Notes: a model not told the origin generated them from the letters alone. Numbered from the stretch's first letter, positions 6,457 to 12,809 are shown. The stretch is DNA of 14,903 nt from an uncultured Veillonella sp. (GCF_900545205.1 NZ_UQYC01000049.1:1-14903), one strand, 5' to 3'. Translations and numbers: made by a program.

Positions 6457-7419
6457 ATGAGACAAATCACCTACCATATTCACCGTTACCAACAAGGTCG
6501 CGCGTTTGTACAGACTTTCAAATTCGACTATGAAGCTGACCGTACAATTCTTTGGGGCCTTCAAAAAATTAAAGATACTCAAGATCCAACTTTAACATTC
6601 TTGGCAGCTTGCCGTTCCGCAGTTTGCGGCGCTTGCTCCATTCGCGTAAATGGCGAAGCAATGCTTGGTTGCGAAGCTAAAATCGACGAATTAACAGAAC
6701 GTTATGGTACTGATGAATTGACAATTGCACCTATCGGCAACTTCCGCGTTATCCGTGACTTAGTTGTTGACTGGGAAGCAAAAGTTGATCGTTTGAAAAC
6801 AGTTGCTCCTTGGATCTTCCTTAAAGCAGAATTCAACGAAGGTGACAAAATCGTTCGCCAAACTCCAGCTGACTTCAAAAAATTCGTTGCTGGTACAGAA
6901 TGTATCCTTTGTGGTTGCTGCGCATCTGAATGTAACAAATTGACTGCACGTCAAGATGACTTCTTAGAACCATATGTATTCACAAAAGCTAACCGTTTCG
7001 TATTGGATAGCCGTGATGATGCACCTATGGCTCACATTCAACCTGCATTCGACAATGGTCTTTGGAAATGCGTTCACTGCATGAACTGTATCTCCCGTTG
7101 CCCTAAACACTTAAAACCTGCTCAAGATATTTCCAACTTGCGTAAAGAAGCTACAAAAGCTGGTCTTACTAACAGCAAAGGCGTTCGCCATGCAGTTGCT
7201 TTCAAAGACGATCTCTACAAAACTGGTCGCTTGAAAGAAGTTTCTATGAGCTTGAAATCTGATGGTGTTGTAGATTCCGCTAAACAAGCATTCTATGCTT
7301 TACGTTTGTGGAAACACAGCAAAATCAATCCATTCGAACTTGTAGTACCTCAAAAACCTGTAAATGGTATTGATGGTGTTCGCAGACTTATGAAAGCAGC
7401 TGAGGAGGTAAGCAAATAA
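6457..7419 (+). CDS. sdhB: Succinate dehydrogenase / fumarate reductase iron-sulfur subunit with extra cluster cysteine
   Basis: This 320-residue electron-transfer subunit lies between the flavoprotein and the CCG-domain protein. The N-terminal plant-ferredoxin-like domain binds [2Fe-2S] through Cys52, Cys57, Cys60 and Cys72 (CRSAVCGAC...GC). The C-terminal domain has ECILCGCCASEC (Cys149, 152, 155, 159) and KCVHCMNCISRCP (Cys205, 208, 211, 215). In classical SdhB the position of Cys208 is a non-Cys residue and the site holds [3Fe-4S]. A Cys here, as known from type E enzymes of Sulfolobus-like archaea, suggests a second [4Fe-4S]. The protein is longer than the usual ~240 residues, with about 100 extra C-terminal residues. 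It starts one base after the previous stop; its ribosome site GAAAGGAAG is inside the flavoprotein gene. Confidence 0.93.
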   Translation: MRQITYHIHRYQQGRAFVQTFKFDYEADRTILWGLQKIKDTQDPTLTFLAACRSAVCGACSIRVNGEAMLGCEAKIDELTERYGTDELTIAPIGNFRVIRDLVVDWEAKVDRLKTVAPWIFLKAEFNEGDKIVRQTPADFKKFVAGTECILCGCCASECNKLTARQDDFLEPYVFTKANRFVLDSRDDAPMAHIQPAFDNGLWKCVHCMNCISRCPKHLKPAQDISNLRKEATKAGLTNSKGVRHAVAFKDDLYKTGRLKEVSMSLKSDGVVDSAKQAFYALRLWKHSKINPFELVVPQKPVNGIDGVRRLMKAAEEVSK

Positions 7420-8294
7420 TGAAATACGCATTTTTCCCAGGTTGCGTTCTTGAAAGCGCTGCCAAAGAAGACTACTTAGCAACAGTTGCTGTAGCTAAAA
7501 AATTAGGCATCGAGTTGGAAGAACTTGACGGTTGGACTTGCTGCGGCGCGTCCCACGTTCAAGACATCGCTCCAGAAATTACACTTGCTACAAATGCTCG
7601 TAACATTGCATTGGCGGAAGAAAAAGGTTTGAACCTTTTAACTGTATGTAACACTTGTACTTTGATGCTTCGTGAAGCTAAAAACGAGCTTGATAACAAC
7701 GAAAAAGAAAAGAACGAAGTTAACAAAAAATTAGCTCAAATCGGTAAACAATACCGCGGTACAACTGATATTACTCATTTCTTATGGGTATTGATCCGCG
7801 ATTACGGTTTGGATAAATTGAAAGCTAAAGTTGTTAAACCTTTAACTGGTTTACGTGTAGCTGAATACTATGGTTGCCATATTCTTCGCCCTCAAACTGA
7901 ATTGGGCTTCGAAGATTATCAAATGCCTACATCCTTAGCAGATTTGATCTCTGCTATCGGTGCTACACCAATCGACTTCTCCCGTAAACTTGATTGCTGC
8001 GGTTTCCATGCTGTATACCCTGCACATGATTCCGTAATGCAAATGACTGGCTCCATCAACAAAGATGCAGCTACAGAAGGCGCAGATTGCGTAGTAACTC
8101 CTTGCCCACTTTGCCAAATGCAACTTGATATGTTCCAAAAAGAAGCAAAAGAAGTTGTTGGCGGTGGCAAAGATATGCCAATCTTGCACATGTCCCAATT
8201 AGTGGGTCTTGCTCTTGGCATCTCCCCTGAAGAAATGGGCATGCCTAAACGTCACTTAACTGATACTGCAGCAGTGACTAAATTCGTTGGTTAA
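7419..8294 (+). CDS. sdhE: HdrB/SdhE-like CCG-domain subunit of the fumarate reductase
   Basis: This 291-residue protein has two complete cysteine-rich CCG domains: Cys9, Cys41-Cys42, Cys77-x2-Cys80, and Cys153, Cys193-Cys194, Cys229-x2-Cys232. This is the CX31-39CCX34CX2C pattern of heterodisulfide reductase subunit B (HdrB), where it binds an unusual [4Fe-4S] site, and of SdhE from type E succinate:quinone reductases. It has no transmembrane helix. It probably takes the place of the cytochrome b anchor subunits, exchanging electrons with menaquinone at the membrane surface or with a thiol/disulfide partner. Its ATG overlaps the previous stop (TAATG); the ribosome site GAGGAGGT is at the end of the preceding gene. 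It is the last gene before the terminator, so the operon has no SdhF-like or cytochrome gene. This is not the unrelated flavinylation factor also called SdhE. Confidence 0.9.
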   Translation: MKYAFFPGCVLESAAKEDYLATVAVAKKLGIELEELDGWTCCGASHVQDIAPEITLATNARNIALAEEKGLNLLTVCNTCTLMLREAKNELDNNEKEKNEVNKKLAQIGKQYRGTTDITHFLWVLIRDYGLDKLKAKVVKPLTGLRVAEYYGCHILRPQTELGFEDYQMPTSLADLISAIGATPIDFSRKLDCCGFHAVYPAHDSVMQMTGSINKDAATEGADCVVTPCPLCQMQLDMFQKEAKEVVGGGKDMPILHMSQLVGLALGISPEEMGMPKRHLTDTAAVTKFVG

Positions 8295-8298
8295 TTCG

Positions 8299-8348
8299 TT
8301 TGATTTAGACATGACCTCAGTTGGTCCTCGTACTGTCTTAAATCTAAA
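8299..8348 (+). other. Structured 3' UTR hairpin of the fumarate reductase operon
   Basis: Between the last stop and the terminator, TTTGATTTAGACA (8299-8311) pairs with TGTCTTAAATCTAAA (8334-8348). This gives 13 base pairs with two single-base bulges (T8338, T8345). The loop holds a smaller GACC/GGTC pairing. It is upstream of, and separate from, the true terminator. It may stabilise the mRNA 3' end or be part of a 3'-UTR-derived RNA. Confidence 0.5.
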
Positions 8349-8371
8349 CCTATTATCATAATTACCAGAAG

Positions 8372-8405
8372 AACCCCCTAGCTTAGGCTAGGGGGTTTTT
8401 CTTTT
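8372..8405 (+). terminator. Rho-independent terminator of the fumarate reductase operon
   Basis: A perfect 11-bp GC-rich stem AACCCCCTAGC (8372-8382) / GCTAGGGGGTT (8387-8397) has a TTAG loop and is followed by TTTTCTTTT. It is one of the strongest hairpins in the window and closes the three-gene operon. The last T bases overlap the -35 of the next promoter. Confidence 0.95.
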
Positions 8406-8432
8406 GATATCAGGTCATAATTGTAGTATAAT
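8404..8432 (+). promoter_or_regulatory. Sigma-A type promoter for the kinase-like gene
   Basis: TTGATA (8404-8409), a 17-base spacer and TATAAT (8427-8432) are near consensus. Transcription should start near 8439, giving a leader of about 225 bases before the ATG at 8663. The -35 element sits directly on the T tract of the preceding terminator, so the unit is independent of the enzyme operon. Confidence 0.7.
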
Positions 8433-8460
8433 AAAAACATTAATTGTATACACTTATATG

Positions 8461-8576
8461 AGTAACAACTAATGTGTTGTTACTTTTAATTAATTATAGA
8501 GATATATAATCTATTTGAATAAGAATGGATATGAACAAATATGAGGCTATGTGTAATGAGTGCACTTACTTAGCCT
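8461..8576 (+). other. Structured 5' leader of the kinase-like gene
   Basis: The leader forms a perfect 9-bp hairpin AGTAACAAC (8461-8469) / GTTGTTACT (8476-8484) followed by TTTAATTAATT, which resembles a weak attenuator. Further on, AGGCTA (8544-8549) pairs with TAGCCT (8571-8576) around a smaller GTAA/TTAC stem. No known riboswitch class is recognised. The leader may control expression by attenuation or RNA stability. Confidence 0.4.
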
Positions 8577-8662
8577 AGATGGAGAGTTTTGTATTCAATA
8601 ATTTAGATTCTGTATAAATGGGAGTATTAGTGTTGTAGAGTGTTATACAAGTGGAGGCCATA

Positions 8663-9409
8663 ATGAATGATATGTTATTAGAATATATCGATCGCATGAT
8701 CGATCAAGAGAAAGACCATCGTGTTTTTCCTGTAGAGTTTAACGATAAAACCTATTATGTAAAGCAAGATATCAGTAATCGCCGCTCTAGTTGGATTAAA
8801 CCATCTCCTAGAGCTGCCTTTGATTATGAGTTCTATAAAATATCCTTTATAAATACACAGCTACCTGTAGCGCCTGTCATAGCTGGATTTAGAGAGCATT
8901 ATTTCGTTACAGAAGGATCTGGTAAAACATTAACCTATTATAGCGAATTGCCGGCTCAACATCCTGATGATGATAGCTTACAAGATATGGTGACTCATAT
9001 CTTCTATATCTTTGGTAAAACATTGGGACAACTCCATGACTATGGTTTATCTCATGGGCGCCCTGCCATGAGAGATATTACCTATGATCCTGATACAGAT
9101 AAGATTACTTTGTTAGATTGGGAAAATGGCCGTCGTTGGCCTGAATTAACAGCGCAAGGTTGGGATTTGCTGATCTTCGTTCACAGCTACTTGCGTGAAG
9201 ATAATTTGCCGATTTCTTACCTATATGCCATGATGAATGGTTATAGCTCTGCTCGTACGGCTCGAGATACTGTATTACATGTGAAAGATGTTTTACGTAA
9301 ACACGAATGTCTCTTTAAATTCTGTCGTATGTTAAATCCATTACACTTTGTGGATACAGAAGCAGCCGTTAAAGCCTATGACTTTATGTTGGCATTGAAA
9401 ACTGAATAG
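8663..9409 (+). CDS. Protein-kinase-like protein with altered catalytic loop (lipopolysaccharide kinase-like)
   Basis: This 248-residue single-domain protein has a kinase-like fold signature. YYVKQD (Lys34) matches the ATP-anchoring lysine strand and Glu56 may be the partner glutamate. LHDYGLSHGRPAMRDITYD (about 125-142) sits at the catalytic loop and LLDWENG (Asp152) at the metal-binding Asp. In Kdo-kinase, RIO and aminoglycoside-kinase loops the pattern is H-x-D then Asn five residues later. Here these are Arg133 and Asp138, so either a diverged subfamily chemistry or a pseudokinase is possible. The frame opens at GTG 8651, but GGAGG at 8653-8657 fits the ATG at 8663 with 5-base spacing, so that start is chosen. 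It is a single-gene unit between a promoter and a terminator. The substrate is unknown; a lipopolysaccharide-core sugar is one guess. Confidence 0.65.
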   Translation: MNDMLLEYIDRMIDQEKDHRVFPVEFNDKTYYVKQDISNRRSSWIKPSPRAAFDYEFYKISFINTQLPVAPVIAGFREHYFVTEGSGKTLTYYSELPAQHPDDDSLQDMVTHIFYIFGKTLGQLHDYGLSHGRPAMRDITYDPDTDKITLLDWENGRRWPELTAQGWDLLIFVHSYLREDNLPISYLYAMMNGYSSARTARDTVLHVKDVLRKHECLFKFCRMLNPLHFVDTEAAVKAYDFMLALKTE

Positions 9410-9436
9410 TGTTGAACTTAAGCGGTTTAACATACC

Positions 9437-9467
9437 AGTACTATTTTTAATGGCGCTTTATAGTACT
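9437..9467. repeat. Inverted repeat after the kinase-like gene
   Basis: AGTACTAT (9437-9444) and ATAGTACT (9460-9467) form a perfect 8-bp stem with a 15-base loop, just before the main terminator. It is probably a secondary hairpin of the 3' UTR. Confidence 0.4.
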
Positions 9468-9479
9468 CATAGATCTTAT

Positions 9480-9528
9480 AGACCTTTACGGTTCCTATAT
9501 ATAACTAGGAATTGGTAAAGGTCTTTTT
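9480..9528 (+). terminator. Rho-independent terminator of the kinase-like gene
   Basis: AGACCTTTAC (9480-9489) pairs with GTAAAGGTCT (9515-9524), with an inner TTCCTA/TAGGAA stem (9492-9497 / 9506-9511), followed by a run of T. It ends the single-gene transcript. Confidence 0.85.
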
Positions 9529-9580
9529 GTATTTATAAGAACCTTATTGTTTTAATACTGCTAGAAGTTTAATGAAATCT

Positions 9581-9660
9581 ATATAGTTACTTTTGAAGTT
9601 ATATAGTTGGTATAAGAAGTATATAGTTACTGCCATAAGTACAGAGTTAGAGCCGTAGTT
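9581..9660 (+). repeat. Four 20-bp tandem direct repeats upstream of the DUF1659 gene
   Basis: Units start at 9581, 9601, 9621 and 9641 with exact 20-base spacing. The first three begin ATATAGTT; the fourth is a degenerate ACAGAGTT. Each unit also ends in AAGT or AGTT, so AGT cores recur on one strand at about two per 20 bases, roughly on one face of the helix. The array ends 92 bases before the DUF1659 start. This resembles direct-repeat docking sites of response regulators or other activators. Units are too short and unspaced for a CRISPR array. No clear -35/-10 pair is visible between the array and the gene. Confidence 0.6.
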
Positions 9661-9752
9661 CCCAGACTTTCACAATGATTACCGTAATTATTCTAGAGGG
9701 GGTTGTCGAGAGGGAACCTCAGGAATATAAGAGGGTGAAAGGAGGTGATACG

Positions 9753-9959
9753 ATGGCTAACATTAAACGCACAAAATTGGTATTGCGCTTTAACATCGGC
9801 ACCGAAGATGCGCCGAAGTACAAAGACGTAACCTATACTCGTGTTGCAGAAGAAGCGTCCGACGATAATGTGAAAACCGTTGGTAATGCGCTGGCAGCCT
9901 TGTATGACCACAGCTTGTCCGACGTGGTCCGCGTCAATGAAGTATCCTTAGGACATTAA
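9753..9959 (+). CDS. Small DUF1659-family protein
   Basis: This 68-residue protein (MANIKRTKLVLRFNIG...) has two basic/hydrophobic strands at the N-terminus and an acidic helical second half (EEASDDNVKTVGNALAALYDHS) ending in VRVNEVSLGH. Length and pattern fit DUF1659, small Firmicute proteins of unknown function usually encoded beside a DUF2922 gene, as here. AAAGGAGGTGAT, the full complement of the 16S 3' end, lies 3-14 bases upstream of the ATG at 9753 and decides the start; the frame also opens at 9675 without a ribosome site. Translation is probably very strong. There is no signal peptide, membrane helix or catalytic motif. The four 20-bp repeats upstream suggest a dedicated regulator. 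Confidence 0.75.
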   Translation: MANIKRTKLVLRFNIGTEDAPKYKDVTYTRVAEEASDDNVKTVGNALAALYDHSLSDVVRVNEVSLGH

Positions 9960-10195
9960 TCAAGATGATTAAATTACTTTTGTAGGTGATCCAAACACAT
10001 CCTTATTGCTGATTTTATATACCTATAAATAGTCGTAACAAGGTATAGAAATCGCAAGTCCACACATTCCCATCCTTATTGATATGAATCGTAGATAGAC
10101 ATATTTGATCTTAGAGGAACTATATAATTCCAACGATTGCCTCGTTCTATCTAGATTTGAGAACTTGTTTATGAAACGTGAAAGGAGGCGCCCAC
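9960..10195 (+). other. Intergenic leader between the two small DUF genes
   Basis: These 236 bases contain no gene. No terminator is seen, so the two small genes may share a transcript. A TATATAAT (10121-10128) with a poor -35 could start a second one. It contains AACTATAT (10118-10125), the reverse complement of the ATATAGTT core of the upstream repeats. It also has a 15-base stretch, AGTCGTAACAAGGTA (10032-10046), identical to the conserved site near the 16S rRNA 3' end. Confidence 0.5.
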
Positions 10196-10417
10196 ATGGC
10201 GGAAAAACGCGTTGTATATCTTACATTTTCTACGGTCGGTGGTAAAAGCACATCAGTCACAATTAGTGCTCCTCGTGCTGGAATTACTTTACAAGATGCT
10301 AAAACAGCGGCTAACGCGCTAGTAGCTAACAAAGTAATTCTTGGTTCTGGTGATGCAGAACTAGCTGCATTTACTACGGCTCGTGAAGTAACAACTCAAA
10401 CTACTGAATTGCAATAA
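10196..10417 (+). CDS. Small DUF2922-like protein
   Basis: This 73-residue protein (MAEKRVVYLTFSTVGGKSTSVTISAPRAG...) has two N-terminal beta strands, an Ala-rich helix (LQDAKTAANALVANKVIL) and a C-terminal segment rich in Thr (TTAREVTTQTTELQ). The pattern of a strand pair with a Gly-Gly-Lys turn, then a helix spanning possible binding-site residues, fits DUF2922, the usual neighbour of DUF1659. AAAGGAGG lies 7 bases before the ATG at 10196; the frame opens at a GTG (10178) that overlaps this site and is rejected. A strong terminator follows directly. The function is unknown; the two small proteins are likely partners or co-expressed products. Confidence 0.7.
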   Translation: MAEKRVVYLTFSTVGGKSTSVTISAPRAGITLQDAKTAANALVANKVILGSGDAELAAFTTAREVTTQTTELQ

Positions 10418-10436
10418 TCGTATACAGTTAAATAGT

Positions 10437-10469
10437 AAAAAGGCTTTCACCTGTGGTGAGGGCCTTTTT
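10437..10469 (+). terminator. Rho-independent terminator of the small DUF genes
   Basis: AAAAAGGC (10437-10444) pairs with GCCTTTTT (10462-10469). An inner TTTCACC/GGTGAGG stem (two G-U pairs) has a TGT loop, giving about 15 pairs in all, ending in a T run. On the reverse strand the A run makes it usable as well. Confidence 0.9.
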
Positions 10470-10473
10470 ATTA

Positions 10474-10524
10474 TGGTAAAATATAAGGTATACCGAATAG
10501 GTATGATAACAATGAAAATGCTAT
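10474..10524 (+). promoter_or_regulatory. Possible promoter region of the dedA operon
   Basis: An extended -10-like TGGTAAAAT (10474-10482 approx.) and a TATGAT further on lie between the terminator and the gene, without a convincing -35. The sequence has GGTA three times at about 12-13-base intervals, including the palindrome GGTATACC. This is suggestive of a regulator site but weak. Confidence 0.3.
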
Positions 10525-10578
10525 GTGCAAAATTTTGTACATATGGAACCCATATGGGAATTTAAAAGGGGTAAAACA

Positions 10579-11166
10579 GTGGAATATATTATTTCGTTCA
10601 TGGAAACGTATGGCTATGCAGCCATGTTTATTGCAATGGTTCTGGAAAATGCCAACATTCCTATTCCTAGTGAAATCGTTCTTGGCTTTGCAGGGTATCT
10701 AATCGCTCAAGGCATATTTGATCTACATACGACTATGGTTGTAGGTATTTTAGCAGGGATTGTGGGCTCTATTTTATCCTACTGGATGGGTGAGTACGGT
10801 GGACGTCCACTCCTTTTGAAATACGGTAAATACATATTCTTTAATGAACATAAATTTGAGCTAGCTGAAAAGATGTTTAATAAATATGGTGGGGCTGCGG
10901 TATTCTTTGGCCGTTTGTTGCCAGGTGTTCGTACATTTATTTCCTTCCCAGCTGGCATGGCTCGCTACCCTATGTGGCATTTTGTCATTTGGACAGTACT
11001 CGGTACGATTCCTTGGACTATCCTTCTCGTTTATTTAGGCAAAGTGCTCGGTGAAAATTGGAAGGATCTAATCCAATACAATCATGAGTTCTTGATTATT
11101 ATGGTTGTTGTATTCGTTATTATAGCGGCTGTGTTGGGCTTTAAATACTATCGCAATCGCCGATAA
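10579..11166 (+). CDS. DedA family membrane protein (lipid carrier transport / envelope homeostasis)
   Basis: This 195-residue inner-membrane protein shows the DedA signatures: LENANIPIPSEIVLGFAGY (Glu23, Glu32 on a re-entrant segment), the GRPLLLKYGK loop, FFGRLLPGVRTFISFPAGMARY (Arg112, Arg118) and a C-terminal membrane helix. DedA proteins include UptA-type recyclers of undecaprenyl phosphate and phosphatidylethanolamine transporters, and E. coli members affect cationic-peptide resistance. The GTG start at 10579 is chosen because AAAAGGGG precedes it by 7 bases. Upstream in-frame starts at 10525 (GTG) and 10543 (ATG) have no ribosome site and would add an unlikely N-terminal tail. It is followed 11 bases later by an ArnT-like gene, which supports a joint role in envelope lipid or lipid A chemistry. 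The exact substrate is unknown. Confidence 0.88.
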   Translation: MEYIISFMETYGYAAMFIAMVLENANIPIPSEIVLGFAGYLIAQGIFDLHTTMVVGILAGIVGSILSYWMGEYGGRPLLLKYGKYIFFNEHKFELAEKMFNKYGGAAVFFGRLLPGVRTFISFPAGMARYPMWHFVIWTVLGTIPWTILLVYLGKVLGENWKDLIQYNHEFLIIMVVVFVIIAAVLGFKYYRNRR

Positions 11167-11177
11167 GGAGGCCCTTT

Positions 11178-12809
11178 ATGAAACTTTCACGATTAACACC
11201 AGTCGTATTCATTGTATGGCTCGTTTTTTATTTGTTTGGCAATAATATGTTGCCTGTTACCGATCCTGTTGAATCCAACTATGCGTTAACTGCTAAAGAA
11301 ATGGTTCTCTCTGGGGATTGGTTGTCGCCGCAAATTTATGGTACCTATTGGTACGATAAACCAATTATGATTTATTGGCTCATCGCTCTTGGATTTAAAA
11401 TCTTTGGTATCGCCGATTGGGTAGTTCGTTTACCAAGTGCTATCTTTGGCGCGTTGTCAGTGGCAACAATGTATCAATCGATGCGTACTATGAGCGGTAA
11501 GTGGGCCCTTGGCTTAATAGGGGCCTCTGTACTCGGCACCTCTCTCATGTTCTGGACCGTAGCTCATGGCGTTATTACGGACATGGTACTATTGTATACG
11601 ACGATCATGGTTATGATCTATTCCTATAAGGGGATGGTGGAACAGAAACCGTATGCTATGATTGTGGCCTATATCTTTGCGGCCCTTGGGGTGCTTACAA
11701 AGGGGCCTGTTGCGCTAGTATTGCCGGGGATGATTTTGCTCGTCTTTGCCGGCATTAATCGCTCTTGGTCTATGGTGAAAGCTATCTTTGACTGGCGTGG
11801 CATCCTTGCCTTTTGCGTAGTCTGCTTACCGTGGTATGTGTATATGTACAGCGTTCACGGTCAAGACTTCATCAATGGCTTCTTAGGGCTTCACAATGTA
11901 ACACGGGCCACACAGTCTGAACATCCTGAAGATAATGTGTGGTGGTATTACATTGCTATCTTCCTAGGTGCATCTATGCCGTGGACCGGTGCCGTTATTT
12001 ACGGTATTATCGATGGCTTTAAACAACGACATACAGGTTTTATCTATAATATGACTTGGGGCGTAGGCATACTTTTATTTTATACCTTAATGGCTACAAA
12101 ATATCCTTTATATACATTTGTGAGCTTAGTTCCATTTAGTGCTATTGGCGCTATGGGTGTCATGAAGATTATACGCAAAGGTAAATCGAGAGCTATAAAA
12201 TGGGTTATTATGGGGCCTACCTTACTCTTGTGGATTGCTTACGTGGTGGGCTCATTCTTCGCACCGTGGGGCTTTTATTTCTTGCTCTATGTTGTGGTGG
12301 CTGTAGCCGTACTCCTTTTATTCCCCGCATGGTATACGAAAAAGGGGTATCGCCTTGTTAGTATCATTGTCCTTGGCACGATGGTTATTTCCTCTATCGT
12401 TGTGGTGGAAGGGCTAGAACCATTTGTTAAACAGCGGAGTAATATAGAAGTAGTGCCGGTAGTAGACTCTTATGATGGCGATATCTATTACTATAACGGT
12501 TACAGTACAGCTGCTGTATACTATACAGGTCATAAGATTATTAAGATCAATGGTGATGAAAGCCGTTGGGATGATCGGGATAAATTAAAGAAACGCAGTG
12601 CTGAATGGTCCAAGAAATACCTTATGGAACAAGTTAACGAAGAGGAGTTTAATAAGATTATCGCATCTGGTAAACCTGTGATGTTAATCGTTCCAAAAGG
12701 GGAGATTAAGCACTTCCGTCAATCTTCTATTTATCCAAATGTATCTGAATCTAGCGAAGCAGGTACATCTGAGGTATATGTATTAAATAAAAAGACTTTG
12801 TTCAAGTAA
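11178..12809 (+). CDS. ArnT-like / PMT-family membrane glycosyltransferase
   Basis: This 543-residue protein has multiple membrane helices through about residue 410 and a soluble C-terminal domain of about 130 residues. Near the N-terminus, DPVESNYALTAKEM (Asp29, Glu32) and GDWLSPQIYGTYWYDKPIMIYW match the acidic first-loop and KP..YW motifs of ArnT and protein O-mannosyltransferases (GT83/GT39). These take a sugar from a polyprenyl-phosphate donor outside the membrane. The length equals ArnT (~550), which adds aminoarabinose to lipid A. The ribosome site AAGGAG overlaps the dedA stop, so the two are co-translated. A polyprenyl-sugar transferase next to a DedA protein fits carrier recycling. 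The acceptor could be lipid A, another glycan or a protein; no other arn gene is in the window. Confidence 0.82.
   Translation: MKLSRLTPVVFIVWLVFYLFGNNMLPVTDPVESNYALTAKEMVLSGDWLSPQIYGTYWYDKPIMIYWLIALGFKIFGIADWVVRLPSAIFGALSVATMYQSMRTMSGKWALGLIGASVLGTSLMFWTVAHGVITDMVLLYTTIMVMIYSYKGMVEQKPYAMIVAYIFAALGVLTKGPVALVLPGMILLVFAGINRSWSMVKAIFDWRGILAFCVVCLPWYVYMYSVHGQDFINGFLGLHNVTRATQSEHPEDNVWWYYIAIFLGASMPWTGAVIYGIIDGFKQRHTGFIYNMTWGVGILLFYTLMATKYPLYTFVSLVPFSAIGAMGVMKIIRKGKSRAIKWVIMGPTLLLWIAYVVGSFFAPWGFYFLLYVVVAVAVLLLFPAWYTKKGYRLVSIIVLGTMVISSIVVVEGLEPFVKQRSNIEVVPVVDSYDGDIYYYNGYSTAAVYYTGHKIIKINGDESRWDDRDKLKKRSAEWSKKYLMEQVNEEEFNKIIASGKPVMLIVPKGEIKHFRQSSIYPNVSESSEAGTSEVYVLNKKTLFK

Noticed and set aside
8525..8578. 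17-codon frame (MDMNKYEAMCNECTYLA) as a leader peptide of the kinase-like gene
   Set aside because: There is no ribosome site, no run of one amino acid typical of attenuation, and it overlaps the predicted hairpin by chance-sized margins.
9581..9660. CRISPR array
   Set aside because: The 20-base units are contiguous with only 8-base conserved cores, no unique spacers and no cas genes.
9675..9752. Longer DUF1659 start at ATG 9675
   Set aside because: It would place the perfect ribosome site inside the coding region and adds residues unlike the family.
10032..10046. Truncated 16S rRNA gene
   Set aside because: Only 15 bases match and both flanks diverge at once, so it is not an rRNA gene.
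10525..10578. Longer DedA start at GTG 10525 or ATG 10543
   Set aside because: Neither has a ribosome site. GTG 10579 has AAAAGGGG at 7-base spacing and gives the usual DedA N-terminus.
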